Shown: positions 1-5,570, numbered from the stretch's first letter. The stretch: DNA of 8,998 nucleotides from JAVVEW01 sp032251045 (GCA_032251045.1 JAVVEW010000074.1:1-8998), one strand, 5' to 3'. Notes: generated from the letters alone by a model not told the origin. Numbers and translations: made by a program.

Positions 1-353
1 TCCGGAACGTTGATCAGGTCAACCTGAACTTCGGCGTTGTGCGCTCGCGCCGCTTTGATTACACCACCAATGGTGGCCAGTCCGGAAACACCTAACACGG
101 TGCAGATGTCCGCACCCGCCGCGTAAAACGGAGAGGCTTCGTATTCGCCCGCGTCCATCGTCTTAAGGTCAACCAGAATCAGGTGCTCCGGGTAACGTGC
201 ACGCAGTTCTTGCAATAAACCAATGCCGTTGTGCTTGATGCACGGCGTGCCAATCTCGAATATATCCACACTCGCCGCAACTTGCTCCGCTAAGGCTAAC
301 GTCGCGTCGAAGTCCAGTGAGTCCAGCGCCATTTGAATTAAAGGTGTTGCCAT
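1..353 (-). CDS. 3-hexulose-6-phosphate synthase, N-terminal part (runs off the left edge)
   Basis: Only the first 117 codons lie in the window; the family is about 210 residues long, so roughly half is present. The enzyme condenses formaldehyde with ribulose 5-phosphate to give 3-hexulose 6-phosphate, the formaldehyde-fixing step of the RuMP cycle in the cytoplasm. The translation starts MATPLIQMALDSLDFD. It shows FEIGTPCIKHNGI (32-44), DLKTMDAGEYEA (62-73), the D-x-K-x-x-D catalytic signature of the OMP-decarboxylase-like superfamily, and AAGADICTVLGVSG (78-91), all characteristic of hexulose-phosphate synthases. The ATG at 351-353 follows an AGGAG ribosome site by a few bases. A strong sigma-70-like promoter lies just upstream. 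In many methylotrophs the next gene is phosphohexuloisomerase; that would be outside the window to the left. Identification is very secure; symbols vary (hps, hxlA, rmpA), so none is given. Confidence 0.95.
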   Translation of the reverse strand, partial: MATPLIQMALDSLDFDATLALAEQVAASVDIFEIGTPCIKHNGIGLLQELRARYPEHLILVDLKTMDAGEYEASPFYAAGADICTVLGVSGLATIGGVIKAARAHNAEVQVDLINVP

Positions 354-411
354 GAGATTCTCCTAGAGTAGAGTATCGCCAACAGTGCTTGTTGGGTTAA
401 GAAAGACAGGA

Positions 412-440
412 ACTCTAAACAGAAACTGAACCGATGTCAA
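412..440 (-). promoter_or_regulatory. Sigma-70-type promoter for hexulose-phosphate synthase
   Basis: Read on the minus strand, there is a perfect -35 TTGACA (435-440), a 17-base spacer and a -10 TAGAGT (412-417; 4 of 6 consensus). This predicts a transcript starting near 405 with a leader of about 50 bases before the ATG at 353. A perfect -35 with ideal spacing suits a gene expected to be highly expressed during growth on C1 compounds. It was read by eye only, with no transcript evidence. Confidence 0.65.
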
Positions 441-457
441 TTTCGAGTTAATATGTG

Positions 458-486
458 TTCACTCTTGGTTAACAGTGCAAAATAAT
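458..486 (+). promoter_or_regulatory. Candidate sigma-70-type promoter for the HAD-IIA phosphatase gene
   Basis: TTCACT (458-463; 4 of 6 to TTGACA), a 17-base spacer and AATAAT (481-486; 5 of 6 to TATAAT) point rightwards. The expected start of transcription, about 493-494, is only about 4-5 bases before the ATG at 498. This would give an almost leaderless message and agrees with the lack of any Shine-Dalgarno-like sequence there. Confidence 0.4.
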
Positions 487-497
487 CACTTCCGCTT

Positions 498-1316
498 ATG
501 ATAAATCTTGCCCGGATACAGTCTTTAATCGTCGACATGGATGGCGTGCTCTGGCAGGGTGAACAAGCTCTGCCCGGTCTGGCCGAGTTTTTCAACACAC
601 TCGACCGGCTAAAACTCAATTATCTGCTGGCGACCAATAACGCCAGCCTGACACCTGCACAGTACACCGCCAAACTGTCGCGCATGGCCATCACTCTCTC
701 GCCCGAGCGCATTCTCACCTCCGCCATGGTGACCGCGCAGTATCTGGCTGAGACCGCCTCGCCCGCCTCGTCACGCTTGTTTGTTATCGGTGAAAGCGGC
801 CTGATCACGGCCTTGCGTGACCAGGGCTTTCAGCAACTTCAAGACTTTACACCCGAGCAGCCCGCCACCCATGTAGTCTGCGGGCTGGATCGGCAATTGA
901 CCTGGCAGAAGCTCACCACAGCCGGCCTGCATCTACAGGCCGGCGCTCAACTGCTAGGTACCAATGCCGATACCAACCTGCCCACCGAACTTGGCAACGC
1001 GGTGGGTAATGGCGCCATTTTGGCAGCACTCACTGCGGTTACTGGGTTGCAACCTACGGTGCTGGGCAAGCCTGAGACTTATTTCTACCAGAACGCCTTG
1101 CAACGCCTGAACACCACTCCCGAACATACCCTGGCCATCGGCGACCGCTTGGACACCGATATACTGGGTGCCGTACGCACTGGCCTGCCCTGCATCATGC
1201 TGTTATCCGGAATTTCCAAGGTACAAGACCTGGGCGCTGTGAATTATGCGCCTGACCTGGTATTGCCTGGGTTGCCAGCACTGACCGAAGCGTTACGCCT
1301 GGCCCATCAACCTTGA
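498..1316 (+). CDS. HAD-IIA (NagD-type) phosphatase
   Basis: A 272-residue soluble phosphatase of the haloacid dehalogenase superfamily, subfamily IIA (NagD, phosphoglycolate and p-nitrophenyl phosphatase group). All four HAD motifs are visible: DMDGVLW at 13-19 (nucleophile D13, acid/base D15), TNNAS at 46-50, K191 in GKPE, and GDRLDTDI at 215-222 (magnesium-binding aspartates). The long insert between motifs II and III is the type-IIA cap. Length is normal for the family. The ATG at 498 is the only sensible start, as the next ATG lies inside motif I, yet no Shine-Dalgarno sequence precedes it. dhaK follows 31 bases later on the same strand, suggesting one operon. The substrate cannot be read from sequence. 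A HAD-IIA enzyme of Corynebacterium glutamicum (HdpA) dephosphorylates dihydroxyacetone phosphate, which would fit the dhaK neighbour; phosphoglycolate is an alternative. Family assignment is firm, substrate is inference. Confidence 0.9.
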   Translation: MINLARIQSLIVDMDGVLWQGEQALPGLAEFFNTLDRLKLNYLLATNNASLTPAQYTAKLSRMAITLSPERILTSAMVTAQYLAETASPASSRLFVIGESGLITALRDQGFQQLQDFTPEQPATHVVCGLDRQLTWQKLTTAGLHLQAGAQLLGTNADTNLPTELGNAVGNGAILAALTAVTGLQPTVLGKPETYFYQNALQRLNTTPEHTLAIGDRLDTDILGAVRTGLPCIMLLSGISKVQDLGAVNYAPDLVLPGLPALTEALRLAHQP

Positions 1317-1347
1317 ACTGTGCCCGCTAACTTTAAGGACTTAAGCC

Positions 1348-2328
1348 ATGAAAAAATTTCTCGACACCCCTGAATCATTACTGGAACAAAGCCTGCTTGG
1401 CCTGGCTCAGGCTCATGCCGGACTACTGGACTATCAGGCCTCGCCACGCTTTGTCCGCAGAAAACAAGCCAAGCCCGGCAAAGTCGTGTTGATTTCTGGC
1501 GGCGGCTCCGGCCATGAACCGCTGCACGCAGGGTTTGTCGGTGAAGGTATGCTGGATGCCGCCTGCCCTGGGCAAATTTTCACCTCGCCCACGCCAGACC
1601 AAATGCTGGCGGCAGCGGACAGCTTCAAAGATCATGGCGGCGTGTTATTCATTGTCAAAAACTACGCTGGCGATGTCATGAATTTTGAGCTGGCTGCGGA
1701 AATGCTGGAGGCCGCCCATGCCACGGTGCTGGTGGCCGATGATGTCGCCCTGCCTAAAGACCACCCCACAGGTCGCCGTGGCGTGGCAGGCACGTTAGTA
1801 GTGGAAAAAATCGTGGGCGCCGCAGCCGAAGCCGGCGCGGATTTAGCAACCTGCCAGGCATTGGGGCTGCGTGCGGCGGCGGTCACGGCCTCTATGGGTG
1901 TGGCGTTAACCAGCTGCACAGTGCCCGCGATTGGTAAGCCTACTTTTGCCCTGGCAGACGATGAAATGGAACTGGGCGTGGGTATCCACGGCGAGCATGG
2001 CCGGGAAACGGTAGCGCTCAGCCAGGCCAGCACTATTGTCGCCCGGCTGCTTGAACCCATTCTGGAAGAACTTAAGCCCGATGCCGGACAGGCGGTATTG
2101 CTGCATGTCAACGGCATGGGCGCGACGCCACTGATCGAACTGCACGCGCTTTACCATCTGGCCGCACGCAATCTGACCCAACACGGCCTGGTCGTGACTC
2201 GGTCCCTGGTTGGCAATTACACCACATCTCTGGACATGGCCGGCTGCTCTATCACCGTGACCCTTCTGGACGAGACCTTAACCACTTGGTGGGATGCGCC
2301 GGTACATACCGCCGCGCTACGCTGGTAA
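1348..2328 (+). CDS. dhaK: Dihydroxyacetone kinase, DhaK (substrate-binding) subunit
   Basis: A 326-residue DhaK domain. It binds dihydroxyacetone covalently as a hemiaminal for phosphorylation to dihydroxyacetone phosphate. Visible signatures are GGGSGHEP (51-58), KNYAGDVMNFE (104-114) and GVGIHGEHG (210-218). The expected catalytic and binding residues are present: H56, K104, D109 and the hemiaminal histidine H214, which match the E. coli positions closely. The ATG at 1348 has AAGGA at 1335-1339, eight bases upstream. The gene lies 31 bases after the HAD-IIA phosphatase gene, probably in one transcript. DhaK alone cannot phosphorylate: family knowledge says it needs a DhaL domain (ATP or ADP site), either fused in single-chain kinases of about 550 residues or as a separate protein fed by DhaM. 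Neither is present here, and the protein ends at normal DhaK length. A partner would have to be encoded elsewhere. Confidence 0.93.
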   Translation: MKKFLDTPESLLEQSLLGLAQAHAGLLDYQASPRFVRRKQAKPGKVVLISGGGSGHEPLHAGFVGEGMLDAACPGQIFTSPTPDQMLAAADSFKDHGGVLFIVKNYAGDVMNFELAAEMLEAAHATVLVADDVALPKDHPTGRRGVAGTLVVEKIVGAAAEAGADLATCQALGLRAAAVTASMGVALTSCTVPAIGKPTFALADDEMELGVGIHGEHGRETVALSQASTIVARLLEPILEELKPDAGQAVLLHVNGMGATPLIELHALYHLAARNLTQHGLVVTRSLVGNYTTSLDMAGCSITVTLLDETLTTWWDAPVHTAALRW

Positions 2329-2333
2329 AACCG

Positions 2334-2918
2334 TCAGGCAGTCTGATTACGGTTACGCACCCACCAGGCGAAACTGAGCATCGCCCAGCCACGGAAGGCG
2401 ATTTCCAGATTCACGGCAAAGGCGACAAACGCGGCTTGGTCGGCAAACACGTCAAACGCCAGCAGGCCGCCCAACACCACAGCCGTCAGACCAAAAAAAC
2501 TGGTCAGCAGCTTGTTAGGCAATTGCAGAACCTGCACCAACACCATACGCACGAACCCTCTGACCAGCAAGAATGCCGCGATCAATAATACCAAACGCTC
2601 CGGTGCCGCGCCGACGCTGAGTACAATCAGGCCGCCCACCACAAAATCGAGAATACCCACTTGCAAATTGTGGTGCAATTCGCGCAGCTCCCGGGAGAAA
2701 TAGGCCTCCACACATTCCTCAAAACCTAACAGCATGATAATCAAACCGCTTAACGGCAACCAGGAAAAACCTTTCGCCATCATAATGACGACGGTACTGT
2801 TAAACAGACTGGACAAGGCCAGATAAAAGCCCACCAGTAGCAATACAACCCCCAGAAATGCCCTTAACCACCATTTTCTGCCATAGCTTTCCTGACTCAA
2901 GGTTTCTTCAACACGCAT
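2334..2918 (-). CDS. HdeD/DUF308-like six-helix inner-membrane protein
   Basis: A hydrophobic protein of 194 residues from the start chosen here, with about six predicted membrane helices separated by short charged loops. Numbered from the longer possible start at 2966, the helices lie near residues 34-55, 68-85, 102-119, 122-146, 152-172 and 179-201. The helix-pair layout resembles the HdeD/DUF308 family, whose best-known member is linked to acid resistance in E. coli; the role here is unknown. The frame stays open up to an ATG at 2966. I prefer the ATG at 2918 (or the adjoining one at 2921) because GAGG lies five bases before it and a TATAAT hexamer lies just upstream, inside the longer reading. 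It is convergent with dhaK, with five bases between the stop codons and no terminator between them. Family call is moderate, membrane nature is firm. Confidence 0.7.
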   Translation of the reverse strand: MRVEETLSQESYGRKWWLRAFLGVVLLLVGFYLALSSLFNSTVVIMMAKGFSWLPLSGLIIMLLGFEECVEAYFSRELRELHHNLQVGILDFVVGGLIVLSVGAAPERLVLLIAAFLLVRGFVRMVLVQVLQLPNKLLTSFFGLTAVVLGGLLAFDVFADQAAFVAFAVNLEIAFRGWAMLSFAWWVRNRNQTA

Positions 2919-2952
2919 CATCGCCTCACTTTCAGTTACGGTTACCGGTGTC

Positions 2953-2958
2953 ATTATA
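2953..2958 (-). promoter_or_regulatory. Possible -10 element (TATAAT) for the HdeD-like gene
   Basis: A perfect TATAAT on the minus strand, about 32 bases before the ATG at 2921, in a stretch otherwise lacking a promoter after the flagellin terminator. No good -35 is seen at 16-18 bases upstream, so support is limited. If used, transcription would start near 2945, which excludes the more upstream start codon at 2966. Confidence 0.35.
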
Positions 2959-2985
2959 AACAGCATCCGCGCATTACCTACGCAT

Positions 2986-3022
2986 AAAAAACCCGCCCGT
3001 CATGGTTCATGACGGGCGGGTT
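2986..3022 (-). terminator. fliC: Intrinsic terminator of the flagellin gene
   Basis: A perfect inverted repeat with arms at 2990-3004 and 3008-3022 (15 bp, GC-rich, core CCCGCCCGTCATG) and a 3-base loop. On the minus strand it is followed directly by a run of T residues (2986-2991). It begins about 44 bases after the flagellin stop codon. This is a classic rho-independent terminator. It separates flagellin from the HdeD-like gene, which starts about 65-70 bases further on. Confidence 0.9.
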
Positions 3023-3031
3023 CGCGGCCCT

Positions 3032-3047
3032 GCGTTTGTCCAAACGC
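3032..3047. repeat. Second perfect hairpin in the flagellin 3' untranslated region
   Basis: GCGTTTG (3032-3038) and CAAACGC (3041-3047) form a perfect 7-bp inverted repeat around a 2-base centre. It lies between the flagellin stop codon and the main terminator. It has no T-run of its own, so it may stabilise the messenger's 3' end rather than terminate transcription. Function is inferred only. Confidence 0.5.
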
Positions 3048-3065
3048 CTGAATGAGCTGTACTGC

Positions 3066-4562
3066 TTACCCTTGCAGCAAACTCAACACGTTCTGACTGG
3101 AAGCATTGGCCTGGGCCAGCATGGCGATACCGGCCTGTTGCAAAATTTGTCCCCGCGCCAGACTGGCCGACTCTTTGGCGAAATCGGCATCTTGAATCCG
3201 GGACCGTGCCGCCGAAACATTTTGCGACACATTTTCCAGATTTGCGATGGTGGCACTGAAACGGTTCTGAATCGCACCTAGGTTGGCCCTGATATCGGAA
3301 ACTTTGGCCAGCGCGCCATCGATGACGCTTAAAGCATCGTTGGAGCCTTTTTGGGTGCCGATATCAATATCACTGACTTTTTCCAGCGTGGAGGAGGCAT
3401 CGGTTCCGCCAGTCACGCCTGTGATTTCATTATCAACCGTTGACTGAATGGTAAAGCCAGAGTTGGAATCCAGAATCAGCGTGCCGCCGACGGTGGCGCT
3501 GGGGTCACCTGCCGCCGACACCGTAACGGCTATGCCTTTTGGGGTTACACCATCTGTACCCAGCCCGGTCAGATCAGCCTGGCCTGCGGCATCACTGTGC
3601 GTGACATTATCCAGCTTGATATCAAAGCCTGTGGTATTTTGCAGCACAATACCGGATTTATCATCGGTCAAGGTCGCGCTAATGCCGGTCTGTCCCGACT
3701 GATCATTGATGGCGTTAGCCAACGCGGTTAAGTCACCGGTATCGGCAATGGCCGCTGAAACTTTGGCAGGCGTACCATTTTGGCCGTACAAATCAAAACT
3801 CAAGCTACCTGTTGCCGTCACGTTATCCAGCCTGGCAAAGGTAATGGCGCTGGCGGTCACGCCGCTATCTTCGCTTTTGGCATTGATGCCATCGGCAATG
3901 GATTTTGCACTATCCCCCGCGCCGACGGTGATGGAGGCGGCACCGAGCGTACCGGAAACTGTTAAAGTCTGCGCCGTTATCGTATTGGCAAACCCGGCAA
4001 CCGCACTATTCATGGTCGTTGCCGTCTGTGTTGAAGCGTCAAAACGCTCATTACCCAGAATTTCAGTGGTGGCACCGGCCACATTCACGGAAATCGTTTC
4101 ATTAGCGGCAGCGCCAACGTGAAATTGCTGCCCCACGAAACTGCCGTCAAGCAACTTCTTACCGTTAAAAGTGGTGGTATTGGCAATCCGGTTCAGCTCA
4201 TCCTGCAACTGCACCACTTCTTTTTGCAGATTGGCGCGGTCTGCGGCGCTGTTGGAATCGTTGGCCGATTGTACCGACAACTCACGCATCCGCTGCAGGA
4301 TGTTGGTCGATTCCTGCAATGCGCCCTCAGCCACTTGGGCCAGAGAAATACCGTCATTGGCGTTTCGCACCGCCTGATCGAGGCCACGAACCTGGGCGGT
4401 CATGCGATCGGCGATACCCAGACCTGCGGCATCATCTTTGGCGCTGTTGATTCTAAGCCCGGAAGACAGCCGCTCAGTCGCGGTCATTTGAATGGTTTGG
4501 GTTCGGTTCAGCTGTCTCTGCGCATTCAGAGAGCTGACGTTGGTATTAATGATCTGTGCCAT
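3066..4562 (-). CDS. fliC: Flagellin (flagellar filament protein)
   Basis: A 498-residue flagellin, exported by the flagellar type III apparatus and polymerised into the filament. The N-terminal D0/D1 region (about 1-140) begins MAQIINTNVSSLNAQRQLN. It carries RLSSGLRINSAKDDAAGLGI (31-50) and LQRMRELSVQSAND (89-102), the conserved segment that also holds the TLR5-recognition residues in enteric flagellins. The C-terminal D1/D0 region (about 410-498) contains IQNRFSATIANLENV (431-445) and ends ASSQNVLSLLQG. The centre (about 145-405) is Gly/Ser/Thr-rich. It contains segments resembling Flagellin_IN motifs near 200-245 and 258-320, so it likely forms the exposed variable domain. There is no cysteine, as usual for flagellins. 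AGGAG lies eight bases before the ATG. The gene is monocistronic: its own sigma-54-type promoter lies upstream and a strong terminator downstream. No flaG, fliD or fliS follows, unlike many polar-flagellar loci. Confidence 0.97.
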   Translation of the reverse strand: MAQIINTNVSSLNAQRQLNRTQTIQMTATERLSSGLRINSAKDDAAGLGIADRMTAQVRGLDQAVRNANDGISLAQVAEGALQESTNILQRMRELSVQSANDSNSAADRANLQKEVVQLQDELNRIANTTTFNGKKLLDGSFVGQQFHVGAAANETISVNVAGATTEILGNERFDASTQTATTMNSAVAGFANTITAQTLTVSGTLGAASITVGAGDSAKSIADGINAKSEDSGVTASAITFARLDNVTATGSLSFDLYGQNGTPAKVSAAIADTGDLTALANAINDQSGQTGISATLTDDKSGIVLQNTTGFDIKLDNVTHSDAAGQADLTGLGTDGVTPKGIAVTVSAAGDPSATVGGTLILDSNSGFTIQSTVDNEITGVTGGTDASSTLEKVSDIDIGTQKGSNDALSVIDGALAKVSDIRANLGAIQNRFSATIANLENVSQNVSAARSRIQDADFAKESASLARGQILQQAGIAMLAQANASSQNVLSLLQG

Positions 4563-4620
4563 GAGCTTAACTCCTGATAAGTGCCTGATGGGCGATATTC
4601 GAAAGACTCAGTCACAGATA

Positions 4621-4636
4621 AGCTAAACTCATGCCA
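4621..4636 (-). promoter_or_regulatory. Sigma-54 (RpoN) promoter of the flagellin gene
   Basis: Read on the minus strand, TGGCATG-AGTT-TAGCT matches the sigma-54 consensus TGGCACG-N4-TTGCW at every position except two. The invariant GG (-24) and GC (-12) are correctly spaced. Transcription would start near 4610, giving a leader of about 48 bases. RpoN control of a flagellin gene is known for the main flagellin (flaA) of Vibrio and implies an FlrC/FleR- or FleQ-type activator encoded elsewhere. No convincing FliA (sigma-28) promoter is seen in front of this gene. Confidence 0.75.
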
Positions 4637-4699
4637 AAATAATTTAATACCTATAGAACAATAACTTAAATAATAACAAGCTCATAAACTGATAGCCAT

Positions 4700-4728
4700 G
4701 CCAAAATCTTGACGGCAAAATCTTGCCG
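4700..4728. promoter_or_regulatory. Two abutting 14-bp dyads upstream of the flagellin promoter (candidate activator sites)
   Basis: The plus strand holds GCCAAAATCTTGAC (4700-4713) followed directly by GGCAAAATCTTGCC (4714-4727). They share the core CAAAATCTTG with an exact 14-bp period, and each is a dyad with a 4-base centre. The second extends to a perfect 6-bp inverted repeat, CGGCAA-N4-TTGCCG (4713-4728). On the minus strand the first reads GTCAA-N4-TTGGC, one arm base from the GTCAA-N4-TTGAC pattern described for Pseudomonas FleQ. They lie about 65-90 bases upstream of the -24 element, a normal place for enhancer-binding activators of sigma-54. Binding by a particular regulator is inference. 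Confidence 0.5.
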
Positions 4729-4835
4729 CTTAAAAATCTGCATCGCCGCCGCCAAACATCCAGCCATCACCGGTGCAAGCCAAACACATCCTAAACACTC
4801 ACGGCCTTGCTCATAACAGCACCTGCCCGATGCCG

Positions 4836-5465
4836 TCAGTAATAAGAGATCGAGTATTGATCAGTGAAACCTCGCGTCACCGGGAAGCCATAACACCCCC
4901 CCCCCTGACAGGCGCCAGTTTCACGTTGCGGACTGACATCGCGAGTCGGAAACGCGGACGTCACCGGCGTTGTTGAGGCTGATGTTGGGGTTACGGTTGA
5001 TGTTGCATTTGATTGCAATGGCAGCCGGTCAGGACAGACATCCCCGGCTAAACATTGATAAAACGCCGGCGTGAGCTGAAGCTCCATCACCGTTTCGTAA
5101 GTATCTCTATCCACCGCATCGCTGCTCACGACCCGAGCGCCGCGTAAATAGCTGTCAATAAATACTCGATAACGGTCATCCCGAACCGCCATATCTTCAA
5201 TGCTGGAATGGCCTTGAATACGCACGCCGTAGACTTGTTCTGCCATGGCGCGCATAGCATCGAGCTTAGAGGCGCGAATCGCCATCAATTTACGTTGCGC
5301 CGGAGTCAAGCGCTGCTGTTGTCCCCGGCCAATGGTGCCATAACCGATAACCGTCAGCACTTTAGCAACCGGCTCGGCCACCACGACCGGTGCAGGCGCC
5401 ACCTGGGCACAGCCACTTAAAACCACCACCAGCGCTATATATCCTGCGCATAAGTCGCGAATCAT
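4836..5465 (-). CDS. LPP20/FlgP-family flagellar outer-membrane lipoprotein
   Basis: A 209-residue predicted lipoprotein. The N-terminal hydrophobic signal ends in the lipobox LSGC, with the lipidated cysteine at 19. The region of about 37-135 has the LPP20/FlgP pattern, including AQRKLMAIRASKLDAMRAM (56-74) and AEQVYGVRI (75-83). FlgP proteins of Vibrio and Campylobacter are outer-membrane components around the flagellar basal body and are needed for motility. The FliA-type promoter and the flagellin gene downstream support the same role. Vibrio FlgP is, from memory, about 145 residues. This protein has an extra tail of about 65 residues: Ser/Thr-rich (153-171), then GACQGGGCYGF, ending in YSISYY. 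Cysteines at 138, 144, 186 and 191 are unusual for the family. The codons for Gly188-190 lie in a run of ten G residues. The ATG at 5465 has GGAG (5474-5477) eight bases upstream. The partners flgO and flgT are not in the window. Confidence 0.8.
   Translation of the reverse strand: MIRDLCAGYIALVVVLSGCAQVAPAPVVVAEPVAKVLTVIGYGTIGRGQQQRLTPAQRKLMAIRASKLDAMRAMAEQVYGVRIQGHSSIEDMAVRDDRYRVFIDSYLRGARVVSSDAVDRDTYETVMELQLTPAFYQCLAGDVCPDRLPLQSNATSTVTPTSASTTPVTSAFPTRDVSPQRETGACQGGGCYGFPVTRGFTDQYSISYY
4896..4905 (-). repeat. Run of ten G residues inside the FlgP-like gene
   Basis: Ten consecutive G on the coding strand span the last base of the Gln187 codon and three glycine codons. One added G would change the tail to about eleven different residues followed by TGA. 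One lost G would stop translation about five codons past the tract. The LPP20 core and signal peptide would stay intact in all versions. Tracts of this length are prone to slipped-strand mispairing in bacteria. Confidence 0.85.
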
Positions 5466-5507
5466 GACAATTACTCCTTTAAAAGTTGTTTTTTACATGC
5501 CATGACC

Positions 5508-5534
5508 GTATCGGCCGAAACAACAAAATCTTGA
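5508..5534 (-). promoter_or_regulatory. FliA (sigma-28) promoter of the FlgP-like gene
   Basis: Read on the minus strand, TCAAGATT (-35; 5527-5534), an 11-base spacer and GCCGATAC (-10; 5508-5515) match the flagellar consensus TAAAGTTT-N11-GCCGATAA in 6 of 8 and 7 of 8 positions with exact spacing. The transcript would start near 5501, giving a leader of about 35 bases that includes the GGAG ribosome site. This is the main regulatory evidence that the lipoprotein belongs to the flagellar regulon. Confidence 0.8.
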
Positions 5535-5562
5535 TGTTTGAGGCTTAAATTCAGCACCACCG

Positions 5563-5570
5563 CCCCCCCC
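5563..5570 (-). repeat. Run of eight G residues upstream of the FlgP-like promoter
   Basis: Eight G on the minus strand, preceded by CA as in the ten-G run of the neighbouring gene. The run lies in the 171-base gap between ribD and the FlgP-like gene, about 30 bases upstream of the -35 element and outside any supported reading frame. The rest of the gap holds the sigma-28 promoter and a weak hairpin. Confidence 0.6.

Noticed and set aside
1662..2117. Open frame (151 codons) on the minus strand opposite dhaK
   Set aside because: It is antisense to dhaK with Ser/Ala-rich low-complexity translation and no supporting signals.
3706..4122. Open frame (138 codons) on the plus strand opposite the flagellin central domain
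   Set aside because: It is antisense to flagellin, where Gly/Ala/Thr-rich codons rarely give stops on the other strand. It has no domain and no ribosome site.
4691..4712. TGGCATGGCTATCAG on the minus strand considered as a second sigma-54 promoter
   Set aside because: The -24 half is present but there is no GC at the -12 position.
4699..4725. The CAAGATTTTG repeats upstream of flagellin considered as sigma-28 -35 elements
   Set aside because: At 11 bases spacing neither copy is followed by anything like GCCGATAA.
4713..4728. CGGCAA-N4-TTGCCG hairpin considered as the terminator of the FlgP-like gene
   Set aside because: The stem is short and the following bases on the minus strand (TCAAGATTTTGG) are not a proper T run. 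The position upstream of a sigma-54 promoter fits an activator site better.
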